Counted from the first letter of the stretch, positions 1 through 13,041 are shown. The stretch is 64,000 nt of DNA from Paraburkholderia sp. ZP32-5 (GCF_021390495.1 NZ_JAJEJP010000002.1:1364001-1428000); one strand, 5' to 3'. Notes: generated from the letters alone by a model not told the origin. Numbers and translations are program-made.

Positions 1-432
1 CATAGGGGTGAGCTGGATCTGCACACGCTGCTGGGTCTCGAAGCCGCGTCCGAGGAAACCATCCATCTGCGCCACGATCATCACGGTTCCGCCGACGATC
101 CCGATCATCATCACGACGAGTTCGATTCGGTCGTCGTGCAAGCGAGCGTGCCGTCGCGCGAAGCCGCACTCGCCGCGTTGCAGACGCTGGTCGAAAACCA
201 CACGATCTACCGCGTCAAAGGTTTTGCGGCGTTGCCGGGCGCGGCGATGCGGCTCGTGATCCAGGGCGTGGGCCGCCGTTTCGACAGCTATTTCGACCGG
301 CGCTGGCAGGCCGGCGAAGGCGGCGACGGCTATTCGAGCCGCTTCGTGCTGATCGGCGAAGACCTCGATCAGTCCACCTTGCAGCAGGCATTCGACGCGG
401 CGCTCGGCGCGACGTCGAACGCTGCCGCGTAA
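1..432 (+). CDS. cobW: CobW-type GTPase, C-terminal part
   Basis: The reading frame is open from base 1 and ends with TAA at 430-432, so only the last 143 residues are present. The visible part has a histidine-rich stretch (several HDH/HHH clusters within about residues 25-40) followed by a compact C-terminal domain, the usual build of the CobW C-terminal domain in COG0523 metal-chaperone GTPases. The GTPase motifs would lie upstream of the window. It sits 13 bases before cobN, and in Burkholderiaceae cobW next to cobN is the standard arrangement; the protein is thought to help deliver cobalt to the cobaltochelatase. Assignment rests on the His-rich region, the C-terminal domain and the neighbour. 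The upstream end cannot be judged. Confidence 0.85.
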   Translation, partial: HRGELDLHTLLGLEAASEETIHLRHDHHGSADDPDHHHDEFDSVVVQASVPSREAALAALQTLVENHTIYRVKGFAALPGAAMRLVIQGVGRRFDSYFDRRWQAGEGGDGYSSRFVLIGEDLDQSTLQQAFDAALGATSNAAA

Positions 433-445
433 CGGGCGCGCGACC

Positions 446-3400
446 ATGCATCTGTTGCGCACGACGCCGGGCGGCTTCGTCGACGATACGCAGGGCGTGA
501 TCCGTATCGATCAGCAGCCCGCCGATATCGTCGTGCTCAGTTCCGCGGATACCACACTGTCGCTGCTCGCGAGCGTCGTGCCGCGTCTCGGGGATGGTTT
601 CCCGAGCGTGCGGCTCGCGAACGTCACGTATCTGCGGCAGCCGGCCTCGGTCGATTTCTATGTCGACGACGTGCTGCAGCATGCGCGCGTCGTGGTGGTC
701 GATCATCTTGGCGGCGAAGCGTACTGGCCGTACGGCATCGAGCAGGTCGTCGCGCTCGCGCAGCGCAAGCAGCAAACGCTCGCGATGTTTTCCGGCGACT
801 TGCAGGAAGATCCGAATCTGCTCGCGCGCAGCACCGCGAGCGCGGAGTTGTGCCAGCAGTTGTGGCGTTATCTGCGCGAGGGCGGCCCGCAAAATGCGGA
901 GGCATTCCTGCGCTGCATCGCGTATCGCGCGCTCGACTGGGGACGCGAGCCGGAGCCGCCGCGCGCATTGCCCGCCGCGTCGCTATATCACCCCGAGCGC
1001 GATATGCCGACCATCGCTGACTGGCAGGCGCGCTGGCGGCAGGATGCGCCGGTGGTCGCGATTCTTTTCTACAAGGCCCATCTTCAGGCCGCCAATACCG
1101 CGGTGTTCGATGCGTTGATCGACGCACTCGATGCGCAAGGGCTCAATCCGCTGCCGCTCGCGATTACGTCGCTCAAAGATGCGATGAGCCGCGAAGTCGT
1201 GCAATCGCTGTGCGCGCAACATCAGGCGGCGTTGGTGCTCAATACGACCGCGTTCGCGGCGTCCGCGATCGATGACCCGGAACCGCTCGCGCTGGCCGGC
1301 GACGCGCCGGTGCTGCAGGTGATCCTGAGCGGCGGCAATCGCGAAGACTGGCTCAAGGACAACCACGGCCTCAATTCGCGCGACATCGCGATGCATATCG
1401 CGCTGCCGGAGGTGGATGGCCGCATCATCACGCGCGCGATCAGCTTCAAGGGGCTTGCGTATCGTTGTCCGCACACCGAGGTCGACGTGGTGCGCTATCA
1501 GCCGGACCTCGAACGTGTGCGTTTTCTCGCCGAGCTGAGCGGCCGCTGGTGCCGTCTGCGTTCGCTCGATAACGCGGACAAGAAACTCGCGCTGATCCTC
1601 GCGAACTATCCGATGAGCGAGGGTCGTATCGGCAATGGTGTCGGGCTCGATACACCGGCGTCGGTGGTCGGCATTCTGTCGATGCTGCGCGACGAAGGCT
1701 ATCGCGTGGCCGAGTTGCCTGAAGACAGCGATGCGCTGCTGAAGAAGCTCACCGAGGGCGTGACCAACGACCCCGTCGTGCGCGATCTGCGGCCGGCGTT
1801 GCAAAGCCTCGCGCTCGACGACTATCTCGCTCATTTCAATGCATTGCCCGCGAGCGTGCGCGATGCGCTGAACGCGCGTTGGGGCCGTCCCGAGCAGGAA
1901 CCGACGCTGCGACGCGGCCGCTTCATGATCGCGGGCTGGCGCTGCGGGCAGGTGTTCGTCGGGATTCAGCCTTCGCGTTCGCGCGAGCAGGGCGATTACG
2001 CGAGCTATCACGACGCGGAACTGGTGCCGCCGCATGCGTATCTGGCGTTTTACTTCTGGCTGCGTCACCAGTTCGGTATCGACGCGGTCGTGCACGTCGG
2101 CAAACACGGCAATCTCGAATGGCTGCCGGGCAAGAGCGTCGCGTTGAGCGACACATGCTGGCCCGATCTGATTCTGGGACCGCTGCCGCATCTGTATCCG
2201 TTCATCGTCAACGATCCGGGCGAGGGCAGCCAGGCCAAGCGGCGCGCGCAGGCGGTCATCATCGATCATCTGATGCCGCCGCTGACGCGCGCCGAAAACT
2301 ATGGGCCGTTGCAGGACCTCGAATGCCAGGTCGACGAATATTACGAAGCGCTGATGGTCGATCCGCGTCGCGCGAAGTTGCTGCGTCGCACGATCCTCGC
2401 GACGATCGTCGAGCATCGCTTGCACGAGGAACTGAGCCTCGCGGCGCCGAACGGTCAGGACGACGAGGACGCGCTGCTCACGCGCGTCGATGCATGGCTG
2501 TGCGAGCTGAAGGAAGCGCAGATTCGCGATGGGCTGCATACGTTCGGGCAGTCGCCGCGCGGCGTGCAGCGGCGCGATACGCTGCTCGCGCTCGGCCGCT
2601 TTCCGATCGGCGACGGACAGGGCGGCAGAGCCGGTTTGACCGATGCGCTGGCGCGCGATCTGCGCCTCGACTATCTGTTCGATCCGTTGACCGTGGATTG
2701 GGCGGCGCCGTGGGATGGGCCGCGTCCCGACGTGCTACAGCAGGTGAGCGATGCGCCGTGGCGGCACTATGGCGATACGCGTGAGCGGCTGGAACTGCTC
2801 GCGGCGCGGCTGTTGGTCGGTGTGTGCGGTGAAGACATGGATGGTGTGGACAGCGTGCAAGCGTCGCCGGGGTGGGTCGATAATCTGCTGCAAGCAGAAC
2901 AGGTGATCGCGCGTTTGCGTGACGACGTGTTGCCGCGTCTCGACGCCTGCGGTCCGCAGGAAATCACGCAACTGAAACGCGGTCTCGAAGGACGCTTCGT
3001 GCCACCGGGACCGAGTGGTTCGCCGTCGCGCGGACGGCCCGACGTGCTGCCTACCGGGCGCAACTTCTATTCGGTCGACACGCGCGCGGTGCCCACGCAA
3101 GCCGCGTGGGCACTCGGCTTGAAATCGGCGCAGCAACTGATCGAGCGGCATCTGCAGGAGCACGGCGACTATCCGCGTGCGATCGGCCTGTCGGTCTGGG
3201 GCACGGCGACAATGCGCACCGGCGGCGACGATATCGCGCAGGCGCTCGCGCTGCTCGGCGTGCGGCCGAAGTGGGCGCCGGGCAGCCATCGCGTGACGGA
3301 TTTCGAAATCATGCCGATCGAAGTTTTCGATCGCCCGCGTATCGACGTCACGCTGCGCGTGTCCGGCTTCTTCCGCGATGCGTTCGCCAACGTGATGCAT

Positions 3401-4264
3401 CTGTTCGATGCGGCGGTGCAGGCCGTCGCCGAACTCGACGAACCCGCCGATCTGAATCCGATCCGCGCGCGCGTGCTGCGCGAACGCGATGCGCTGATCG
3501 CGCGCGGGATGGACCCCGCCGAAGCGCGCAAGCGCGCCGGCTGGCGCGTGTTCAGCGCGCGGCCCGGCGCGTACGGCGCGGGTCTGCAGCAGATGATCGA
3601 CTCGCGCCAATGGCAGACCGACGCCGATCTCGCGAACGCCTATCAAGCGTGGGGCGGCTACGCATACGCGCAGAAGAGCGCGGGCGAGGAAGCGCATCAC
3701 GCGTTTGGCGCGCGTCTGGCCGCGATGGACGTGGTGCTGCAGAACCAGGACAACCGCGAGCACGACCTGCTCGATTCGAACGACTACTACCAGTTTCAGG
3801 GCGGCATGGTCGCGGCAGTGCGACATCTGGGCGGCGAGCAGCCACGCGTTTATCACGCCGATCACAGCAATCCGGCCGCGCCTCGCGTACGTACGCTGCA
3901 GGAGGAGATCGCGCGCGTGATCCGCTCGCGCGTGGTCAATCCGAAGTGGCTCGATGGTGTAAAGCGCCATGGCTACAAGGGCGCGGCCGAGATCGCGGCG
4001 ACCGTCGATTATCTCTACGGCTACGACGCGACCGCGCGCGTGATCGCGGATCATCAATATGCGCTCGTCGCCGATGCTTATCTGAATGACGCCGATACCC
4101 GCGCGTTCATGCAGCGGCACAACGTGCACGCGCTGCATTCGATCTGCGAGCGCCTGCTCGAAGCGATGCAGCGCGGGCTGTGGCAGGAGCCGGGCGACTA
4201 TCGCGCGCAGGTTGAGCAGCATCTGCTCGCGAGTGAACAGCAGATCGAAGGAACACGGACATGA
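446..4264 (+). CDS. cobN: Cobaltochelatase large subunit CobN
   Basis: This 1272-residue protein has the normal length for CobN, the H-type chelatase subunit that binds hydrogenobyrinic acid a,c-diamide and inserts cobalt in ATP-driven corrin synthesis. Family hallmarks are visible: a central VHVGKHGNLEWLPGK segment (around residue 550), a DPGEGSQAKRR segment just after it, and the C-terminal FRDAFANVMHLFD and EHDLLDSNDYYQFQGG segments. ATG at 446 follows the cobW stop by 13 bases. Its stop overlaps the ATPase start (ATGA at 4261-4264), so the two are translationally coupled. The ATPase partners are the ChlI/ChlD-like genes just downstream rather than CobS/CobT. The magnesium chelatase subunit BchH/ChlH is homologous, but CobN fits better by length, motifs and cobW context. 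Confidence 0.96.
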   Translation: MHLLRTTPGGFVDDTQGVIRIDQQPADIVVLSSADTTLSLLASVVPRLGDGFPSVRLANVTYLRQPASVDFYVDDVLQHARVVVVDHLGGEAYWPYGIEQVVALAQRKQQTLAMFSGDLQEDPNLLARSTASAELCQQLWRYLREGGPQNAEAFLRCIAYRALDWGREPEPPRALPAASLYHPERDMPTIADWQARWRQDAPVVAILFYKAHLQAANTAVFDALIDALDAQGLNPLPLAITSLKDAMSREVVQSLCAQHQAALVLNTTAFAASAIDDPEPLALAGDAPVLQVILSGGNREDWLKDNHGLNSRDIAMHIALPEVDGRIITRAISFKGLAYRCPHTEVDVVRYQPDLERVRFLAELSGRWCRLRSLDNADKKLALILANYPMSEGRIGNGVGLDTPASVVGILSMLRDEGYRVAELPEDSDALLKKLTEGVTNDPVVRDLRPALQSLALDDYLAHFNALPASVRDALNARWGRPEQEPTLRRGRFMIAGWRCGQVFVGIQPSRSREQGDYASYHDAELVPPHAYLAFYFWLRHQFGIDAVVHVGKHGNLEWLPGKSVALSDTCWPDLILGPLPHLYPFIVNDPGEGSQAKRRAQAVIIDHLMPPLTRAENYGPLQDLECQVDEYYEALMVDPRRAKLLRRTILATIVEHRLHEELSLAAPNGQDDEDALLTRVDAWLCELKEAQIRDGLHTFGQSPRGVQRRDTLLALGRFPIGDGQGGRAGLTDALARDLRLDYLFDPLTVDWAAPWDGPRPDVLQQVSDAPWRHYGDTRERLELLAARLLVGVCGEDMDGVDSVQASPGWVDNLLQAEQVIARLRDDVLPRLDACGPQEITQLKRGLEGRFVPPGPSGSPSRGRPDVLPTGRNFYSVDTRAVPTQAAWALGLKSAQQLIERHLQEHGDYPRAIGLSVWGTATMRTGGDDIAQALALLGVRPKWAPGSHRVTDFEIMPIEVFDRPRIDVTLRVSGFFRDAFANVMHLFDAAVQAVAELDEPADLNPIRARVLRERDALIARGMDPAEARKRAGWRVFSARPGAYGAGLQQMIDSRQWQTDADLANAYQAWGGYAYAQKSAGEEAHHAFGARLAAMDVVLQNQDNREHDLLDSNDYYQFQGGMVAAVRHLGGEQPRVYHADHSNPAAPRVRTLQEEIARVIRSRVVNPKWLDGVKRHGYKGAAEIAATVDYLYGYDATARVIADHQYALVADAYLNDADTRAFMQRHNVHALHSICERLLEAMQRGLWQEPGDYRAQVEQHLLASEQQIEGTRT

Positions 4265-5376
4265 ATGGCGCGACGCGAGAAGCGGGCGATTTGAACGGCG
4301 GCGAAGCAGGCGTGCGCGCGAGTTCGGGCACGGCTTCGCGGCCGGTTTTTCCATTCGCCGCGCTAATCGGCCAGGCGCCGTTGCAGCAGGCGCTGCTGCT
4401 CGCCGCGATCGATCCGGGTCTCGGCGGCGTGCTGATCAGCGGGCCGCGCGGCACCGCGAAGTCGACCGCGGCGCGCGCGCTCGCCGAGTTGCTACCGGAA
4501 GGGCAACTGGTCAATCTGCCGCTCGGCGCCAGCGAGGATCGTCTGATCGGCACGCTCGATATCGAAACCGTGCTGCGCGACGGCTCGGTGCGCTTTTCGC
4601 CGGGGCTGCTCGCAAAGGCGCATCGCGGTGTGCTGTATGTCGACGAGGTCAATCTGCTACCCGACGCGCTCGTCGATGCGCTGCTCGACGCGGCGGCGAG
4701 CGGTGTCAATACCGTCGAACGCGATGGCGTTTCTCATAGTCATGACGCGAGCTTCGTGCTGATCGGCACGATGAATCCCGAGGAGGGAGAGTTGCGGCCG
4801 CAACTGATCGACCGCTTCGGGCTGATGGTCGAGTTGGAGAATGCGTTCGAGCCGCGCACGCGCGAGGCGATCGTCAAGGCCCGGCTCGCGTTCGATCATG
4901 ATCCGGTTGGCTTTCGCGCGGCCTATGTTCAACAACAGACTGCTTACGCGCAGCGGATTCGCGCGGCACGCGCGACGCTCCCACAACTGGCATTCGACGA
5001 TGCCGTGCATGCGCACGTTAGCGCGCTGTGCATCGCCGCCGCTGTCGATGGACTGCGCGCCGATCTGGTGATGCTGCGCGCGGCGCGTGCGCTGGCTGCG
5101 CTCGAACAGGCCTCCGAGGTGACGACGCGACATGTGGATCGTGTGGCGGAGTCGGTGCTGATTCATCGGCGACGGCAGCGTGATCCGCAAGCTTCGTCTT
5201 CGGGGCAGTCCGAGAGTGCGGCGCCGCCGTCGCAGCAAGGCGCTGGCAATGAAGCGCCTCAGGCGTCCGCGTCGCCACCATCTTCTACCGACACCGATTG
5301 GGGCTACCTGCCGCCTGAGCCGACTGCGACGGTGCAGGTCAAAAGCGTCATCCCGCTCGGCGCAAAAAAACGCTGA
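4261..5376 (+). CDS. chlI: ChlI-type AAA+ ATPase of the cobaltochelatase
   Basis: A 371-residue AAA+ ATPase of the magnesium-chelatase ChlI/BchI family. Walker A is GPRGTAKS (about residues 61-68), Walker B is LYVDEVNLL (about 126-134), and the conserved GTMNPEEGELRPQLIDRFGL segment carries sensor 1 and the arginine finger. The last 65 residues are a low-complexity Ser/Pro/Gln linker. The family forms the hexameric motor that drives metal insertion by the large subunit, here CobN, whose stop overlaps this start. The TGA at 5374 is preceded in frame by the heptamer A_AAA_AAA (5364-5370) and followed by a strong stem-loop. A share of ribosomes should therefore shift -1 and make a 595-residue ChlI-VWA (ChlD) protein with the next gene. 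The short product would be the ATPase subunit and the long one the ATPase-VWA subunit. Confidence 0.93.
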   Translation: MNGATREAGDLNGGEAGVRASSGTASRPVFPFAALIGQAPLQQALLLAAIDPGLGGVLISGPRGTAKSTAARALAELLPEGQLVNLPLGASEDRLIGTLDIETVLRDGSVRFSPGLLAKAHRGVLYVDEVNLLPDALVDALLDAAASGVNTVERDGVSHSHDASFVLIGTMNPEEGELRPQLIDRFGLMVELENAFEPRTREAIVKARLAFDHDPVGFRAAYVQQQTAYAQRIRAARATLPQLAFDDAVHAHVSALCIAAAVDGLRADLVMLRAARALAALEQASEVTTRHVDRVAESVLIHRRRQRDPQASSSGQSESAAPPSQQGAGNEAPQASASPPSSTDTDWGYLPPEPTATVQVKSVIPLGAKKR

Positions 5377-5424
5377 GCCATCGGAAGGGTGCCGCCGCTG
5401 ACTCGCACAGCGGTTTTCGATGGC
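5364..5424 (+). promoter_or_regulatory. -1 programmed ribosomal frameshift signal
   Basis: Bases 5364-5370 are seven A residues placed exactly as A_AAA_AAA in the ChlI frame, four bases before its TGA. Slipping back one base leads to codon ACG at 5370 and an open frame into the VWA protein (through 6047). A 6-base spacer (5371-5376) separates the heptamer from a long stem-loop. The outer arm 5377-5387 pairs with 5414-5424 (11 pairs, two of them G-T). The inner arm 5395-5400 pairs perfectly with 5408-5413 around a 7-base loop, with a 7-base bulge at 5388-5394. Heptamer, spacer length and hairpin are those of canonical -1 frameshift sites. Single-gene production of two chelatase subunits by frameshifting in chlD genes has been reported for cobalt chelatases. 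The efficiency here is unknown. Confidence 0.85.
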
Positions 5425-5432
5425 GACAAGGC

Positions 5433-6047
5433 ATGCACGCAAGTTCGCAAGGCGCTTTGCGCGGCGAGCGAGGCACACGCATTGCCTGGCCACCGACGCT
5501 CGCCGCGATGCGCGAGCGCGGGCTACGTCGCGAGCATCTGCGCTTCGTGCGCGAGACACCGCGTGGCGGCGTGCTGCATTGCTTCGTGCTCGATTGTTCG
5601 GGATCGATGCTCGCGGGGCAGCGTCTTGCGCTGGCGAAAGGCTTGCTCATTGCACTGTTCGACCATGCCAGCGCGCAACGCGCCGAGGCCGCGCTGATCT
5701 GTTTCGGCGGTGCGGGCGCGGACCTGCGCTTCGGTCCGGCCGTGCCGCGTTGGTGGAACGAACGCTGGCTGCAGCCGGTGGGCGGCGGCGGAGGCTCGCC
5801 GCTTGAGTCAGGGGTGCGGCGCGCGGCGGAATTGCTCGGGCGCAGCGCGCGCCGGCGTCCGGCGCAACAACGCTGGCTGTGGATTCTGACCGATGGCCGC
5901 ACGCGTGATATACCGGCACGCCCGCTCGATGCCGATGAAGTGGTGGTTGTCGATTTCGAACGCGGTGCGCTGCGGCTTGGGCGCTGCGAGGCGCTCGCCG
6001 ACGCGTGGGGCGCGCGGTGTGTGGCGCCGGAAGAATTGATCGGCTGA
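5433..6047 (+). CDS. chlD: VWA-domain chelatase subunit (ChlD C-terminal part)
   Basis: Read from ATG 5433 this gives 204 residues, a von Willebrand factor A domain with the MIDAS motif DCSGS near residue 50, a conserved ...GGGGGSPL... loop and LTDGRT near residue 150. It corresponds to the C-terminal integrin-like half of ChlD/BchD, which holds the metal-dependent contact between the ATPase ring and the large subunit. The same frame is open without a stop back to 5370 and joins the ATPase gene by a -1 shift. No good ribosome binding site is visible before ATG 5433. The main product is probably the transframe fusion with ChlI (4261-5370 then 5370-6047, 595 residues), and independent initiation at 5433 is uncertain. 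Confidence 0.85.
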   Translation: MHASSQGALRGERGTRIAWPPTLAAMRERGLRREHLRFVRETPRGGVLHCFVLDCSGSMLAGQRLALAKGLLIALFDHASAQRAEAALICFGGAGADLRFGPAVPRWWNERWLQPVGGGGGSPLESGVRRAAELLGRSARRRPAQQRWLWILTDGRTRDIPARPLDADEVVVVDFERGALRLGRCEALADAWGARCVAPEELIG

Positions 6048-6109
6048 CCGTTGTGCGGCGACGCCGCGCGTCCACTTCGATGCGGGCGCGAGGCGTGCCG
6101 CCGTGCCGC

Positions 6110-7054
6110 TTACTTGAAACCGTTCGACCAGTACAGCACGTCGTCGTGACGATCGAACACGAAGACTTTCATTGCCATCTGCTGCGCGGCGTCGAGCTGA
6201 TCGAGCTCTAGTCCATGATTGGTCGGCTCGCCGGGCGCGCTGCCTTTCTGCACGTTGCGGATGATGGCAGTGGTCTCGATTTCCGTGTCGAGTTCCGCGG
6301 ACCGCAGGCGAAACGCAATACGCAGGCGATCGCCGACGGCGCCGAGCGTCCACGATGCGCTCAACGACATGCCGAGCGCGCTGACGCCCTTCGCGAGTCC
6401 CAGACCTTCATAGGCCTCACCCGTTTCGCCGATGCCGAACCGCACCGGCAGATGCGCATGCACGCGAATCGATTTGCGCTCGCGCAGGCGGCGAATGACG
6501 CCGGGCTTCGACAGCACGATGTAGTCGAATGGCTGGCGGCAGACCGCCTCGATCGTGCAGACGAAGCGGAACACGGCCTGGCTGGCGATCGCGACGAGTT
6601 CGACGTTTTCGCCGGGCGTGAGTGGCATCGGCCGGCCGTCTTGCAACGGCGGCGTGACGAAGATCGAATGATTCGGCGCGAAGCCGATGATGCGGCACGG
6701 GTGCATCGGCGAGCCGCTGCCGACCAGCGAGCGCATGCCGATCAATGCACCGATCTCCAGATGCATATCCTTGACCGTCAACTCGACGGGGGATTCGGCG
6801 TGCGGCGCGGGCTTCGGCGGCTGCTCCGCGTTCAGATCCAGCAGATCGCCACGTTGCGGAGAAAAGTGAGTGAACAGGAACGTGCGCTCGTCCGTGGTCG
6901 CGAGGATCGTACCGCTCGCGAAGAGCAGCGTGCCGTCGGCATCGACGATCGACCAGGGAAGCGGCGTGCCGACTGGCACGGCATCCAGGACGAGCGACGA
7001 CGATGAGGAAGGGGCGTTGTTTGCGTCGATGTGTTCCTCGACAGGTTGGTCCAT
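6110..7054 (-). CDS. YcgR-like PilZ-domain protein
   Basis: A 314-residue cytoplasmic protein with two parts: an N-terminal beta-rich domain like the YcgR/PilZN module (about residues 95-180), and a C-terminal PilZ domain (about 185-305). The first PilZ motif is present as RKSIR (RxxxR) near residue 193. The second motif, normally D/N-x-S-x-x-G, reads GVSALG and lacks the acidic or amide residue, so c-di-GMP binding may be weakened. Proteins of this build act as c-di-GMP-dependent flagellar brakes. No flagellar genes are nearby, so its job is inferred only from domain structure. It is transcribed away from the rRNA operon and towards the cobalamin genes. Confidence 0.8.
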   Translation of the reverse strand: MDQPVEEHIDANNAPSSSSSLVLDAVPVGTPLPWSIVDADGTLLFASGTILATTDERTFLFTHFSPQRGDLLDLNAEQPPKPAPHAESPVELTVKDMHLEIGALIGMRSLVGSGSPMHPCRIIGFAPNHSIFVTPPLQDGRPMPLTPGENVELVAIASQAVFRFVCTIEAVCRQPFDYIVLSKPGVIRRLRERKSIRVHAHLPVRFGIGETGEAYEGLGLAKGVSALGMSLSASWTLGAVGDRLRIAFRLRSAELDTEIETTAIIRNVQKGSAPGEPTNHGLELDQLDAAQQMAMKVFVFDRHDDVLYWSNGFK

Positions 7055-7323
7055 GGTCGGTGGCTAGTTTGGGTTGCGAGATTATCGGATGACGGCGACG
7101 GACGGTAGAAGTTTTAATTGAATCTTATAGGGAGAGCGCGTCGCTGCGGCATGGCGTGAAGGCATTTGTATTCACACTGAATTGAACTCGTTAGGACGAG
7201 ATAATCAGGTTGGTTTTGTTCGGATTTTTTTGCGTTCTCAATCAGTGTATTCGTGTTGGTGATCTTTAGAAATGCCGCGTTGTAGCGGACGTTGCTGTCG
7301 CAAGAAAAATTCGCGGCGGGGGG
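7055..7323. other. Intergenic region upstream of rrn promoter
   Basis: About 270 bases between the PilZ gene and the rRNA promoter. The sequence is more A/T-rich than its surroundings (about 7110-7320), as expected for the UP-element/Fis-type upstream region of an rRNA operon. The only longer open frame here is antisense, lacks codon bias and is not supported. No other feature is recognisable. Confidence 0.5.
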
Positions 7324-7352
7324 TTGACGCGATGTCACCCGCTCTCCATAAT
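7324..7352 (+). promoter_or_regulatory. Putative rrn P1 promoter
   Basis: A -35 box TTGACG (7324-7329) is separated by exactly 17 bases from a -10 box CATAAT (7347-7352), predicting a start near 7360. It lies about 275 bases before the 16S 5' end, a normal leader length. The -35 box is a near-consensus sigma-70 hexamer. Confidence 0.7.
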
Positions 7353-7427
7353 CTCGCTTCTCTGCTGCAGACGCAGCGACGTGAAACGAAGCGGTGCCGG
7401 AGGTTGCGGTGCTGTGATTCACGAACG

Positions 7428-7440
7428 ATCTTTAAAAACT
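7428..7440 (+). promoter_or_regulatory. boxA-like antitermination element in 16S leader
   Basis: GATCTTTAAAAAC resembles the boxA element (core TCTTTAA) of rRNA antitermination and lies in the leader between promoter and 16S. A closer boxA copy is found before the 23S gene at 9558-9570. Confidence 0.45.
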
Positions 7441-7628
7441 AACAGCCGATAAGTGTGGGCGCTTGATGCGGAATGCGCAGCCGGTTCTTCGGAGCCGGTA
7501 TGGCAAAAGTATCAGAAGCCTCACACAGTAATTGAAGGAAGGTTTGCCTGTTGAAAGACAGGCTGATCATCGTCAGTACGTTGAGTGAGCGACCGGGTTC
7601 GAGAGAACCCGAAAACAGTAACAGGTTT

Positions 7629-9159
<1,531 letters not shown>

Positions 9160-9234
9160 CCAGAGCCCGCGTGTTCTGACATCGAAGCGCTCACGCTTAT
9201 CGGCTGTAGTTAGAAGAAGATCAGACAGACTCAG

Positions 9235-9311
9235 GGGTCTGTAGCTCAGTCGGTTAGAGCACCGTCTTGATAAGGCGGGGGTCGATGGTTCGAATCCATC
9301 CAGACCCACCA
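9235..9311 (+). tRNA. ileT: tRNA-Ile (GAT)
   Basis: A 77-base cloverleaf. The acceptor stem GGGTCTG pairs with CAGACCC, the anticodon GAT sits in loop CTTGATAAG, the T-loop is GGTTCGAATCC, and the encoded CCA is at 9309-9311. It lies in the 16S-23S spacer, as usual. Confidence 0.98.
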
Positions 9312-9382
9312 GTGCCTGTCTGTGGTGCTGGCTGAAGACCCGCTGGGGCTGAACGGATGAGGTATCTGTCTGTTGCATGACT

Positions 9383-9458
9383 GGGGGATTAGCTCAGCTG
9401 GGAGAGCACCTGCTTTGCAAGCAGGGGGTCGTCGGTTCGATCCCGTCATCCTCCACCA
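9383..9458 (+). tRNA. alaT: tRNA-Ala (TGC)
   Basis: A 76-base cloverleaf. The acceptor stem GGGGGAT pairs with ATCCTCC (one G-T pair), the anticodon TGC sits in loop CTTTGCAAG, and CCA is encoded at 9456-9458. It is the second spacer tRNA of the rRNA operon, 71 bases after tRNA-Ile. Confidence 0.98.
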
Positions 9459-9557
9459 ATCCTCAATGCCAAGGGTTCAGCATGAAGCGATGCTGAGTAC
9501 TTCGCATTGGCGATTGAGCCAGTCAGAGCGATATGAGGCAACTCATAATCGGCTGTC

Positions 9558-9570
9558 GTTCTTTAACAAT
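9558..9570 (+). promoter_or_regulatory. boxA antitermination element before 23S
   Basis: GTTCTTTAACAAT is a close match to the boxA consensus (TGCTCTTTAACA), located in the 16S-23S spacer about 185 bases before 23S. This is the usual place for Nus-factor loading on rRNA transcripts. Confidence 0.7.
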
Positions 9571-9753
9571 CAGGAAGAAGTAGTAAAGAGATTCACGAAA
9601 GCGTACTTAGAGATGGGTGCGTGAGTAGGTGAATCAGGGTTGTGATTGTATCGATGTATTTTTAAGTGATCGAAAGATCGCTTTGGAATACGGCGCAACA
9701 CGAATACTCAACCTGTAGCGAGTGCGTCTCGAGATGAGACATACCCGTTATAG

Positions 9754-12633
<2,880 letters not shown>

Positions 12634-12654
12634 ATAACAGGTGTGTCTCGACAA

Positions 12655-12719
12655 CCGTTAGTGCTTCAGCACTTACGGATGTCCGATCCCCGAAGGGGAT
12701 ACGAACCTCCACAGGAGGT
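12655..12719 (+). other. Three consecutive hairpins in the 23S-5S spacer
   Basis: The first hairpin has CCGT and AGTGC pairing with GCACT and ACGG around TTCA (12655-12678). The second has ATCCCC (12686-12691) pairing with GGGGAT (12695-12700). The third has ACCTCC (12705-12710) pairing with GGAGGT (12714-12719). They lie just after the 23S 3' end and may serve rRNA processing; none is followed by a T tract, so they are unlikely to be terminators. Confidence 0.4.
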
Positions 12720-12865
12720 GACAGGACGCACGGTTGAGATCAGTGTTGTGCCAGAACCAACACAACCCCCCAACACGATTCACACACGAATCCTTTACGC
12801 TTCTTCCCGATTGGCTGTGGCGCTCACCGGTTGACTCCAACCCCCAGCGACGCAGCAACCCGTCA

Positions 12866-12981
12866 TGCCTGATGACCATAGCGAGTCGGTCCCACCCCTT
12901 CCCATCCCGAACAGGACCGTGAAACGACTCCACGCCGATGATAGTGCGGATTGCCCGTGTGAAAGTAGGTAATCGTCAGGC
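12866..12981 (+). rRNA. rrf: 5S ribosomal RNA
   Basis: About 116 bases. The terminal helix GCCTGA pairs with TCAGGC, and the conserved internal segments (CCCATCCCGAAC, GATGATAGTGCGGATTGCCC) match Burkholderiaceae 5S. Ends may be off by one or two bases. Confidence 0.96.
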
Positions 12982-12992
12982 TCCCCTCAAGA

Positions 12993-13024
12993 CAGAAACC
13001 CCACCCAATGCGGTGGGGTTTCTG
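12993..13024 (+). terminator. rRNA operon terminator
   Basis: A perfect 13-base-pair stem (CAGAAACCCCACC at 12993-13005 pairs with GGTGGGGTTTCTG at 13012-13024) with a 6-base loop, starting 11 bases after 5S. The T content lies inside the descending arm (GTTTCTGCG). It also stands at the 3' end of the convergent AttH-type gene and may serve both strands. Confidence 0.85.
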
Positions 13025-13041
13025 CGTTTACGGGCCACTAC

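Noticed and set aside
983..2539. 518-codon minus-strand open frame inside cobN
   Set aside because: It mirrors the third codon positions of a clear CobN gene; composition is Arg/His-rich and no family fits.
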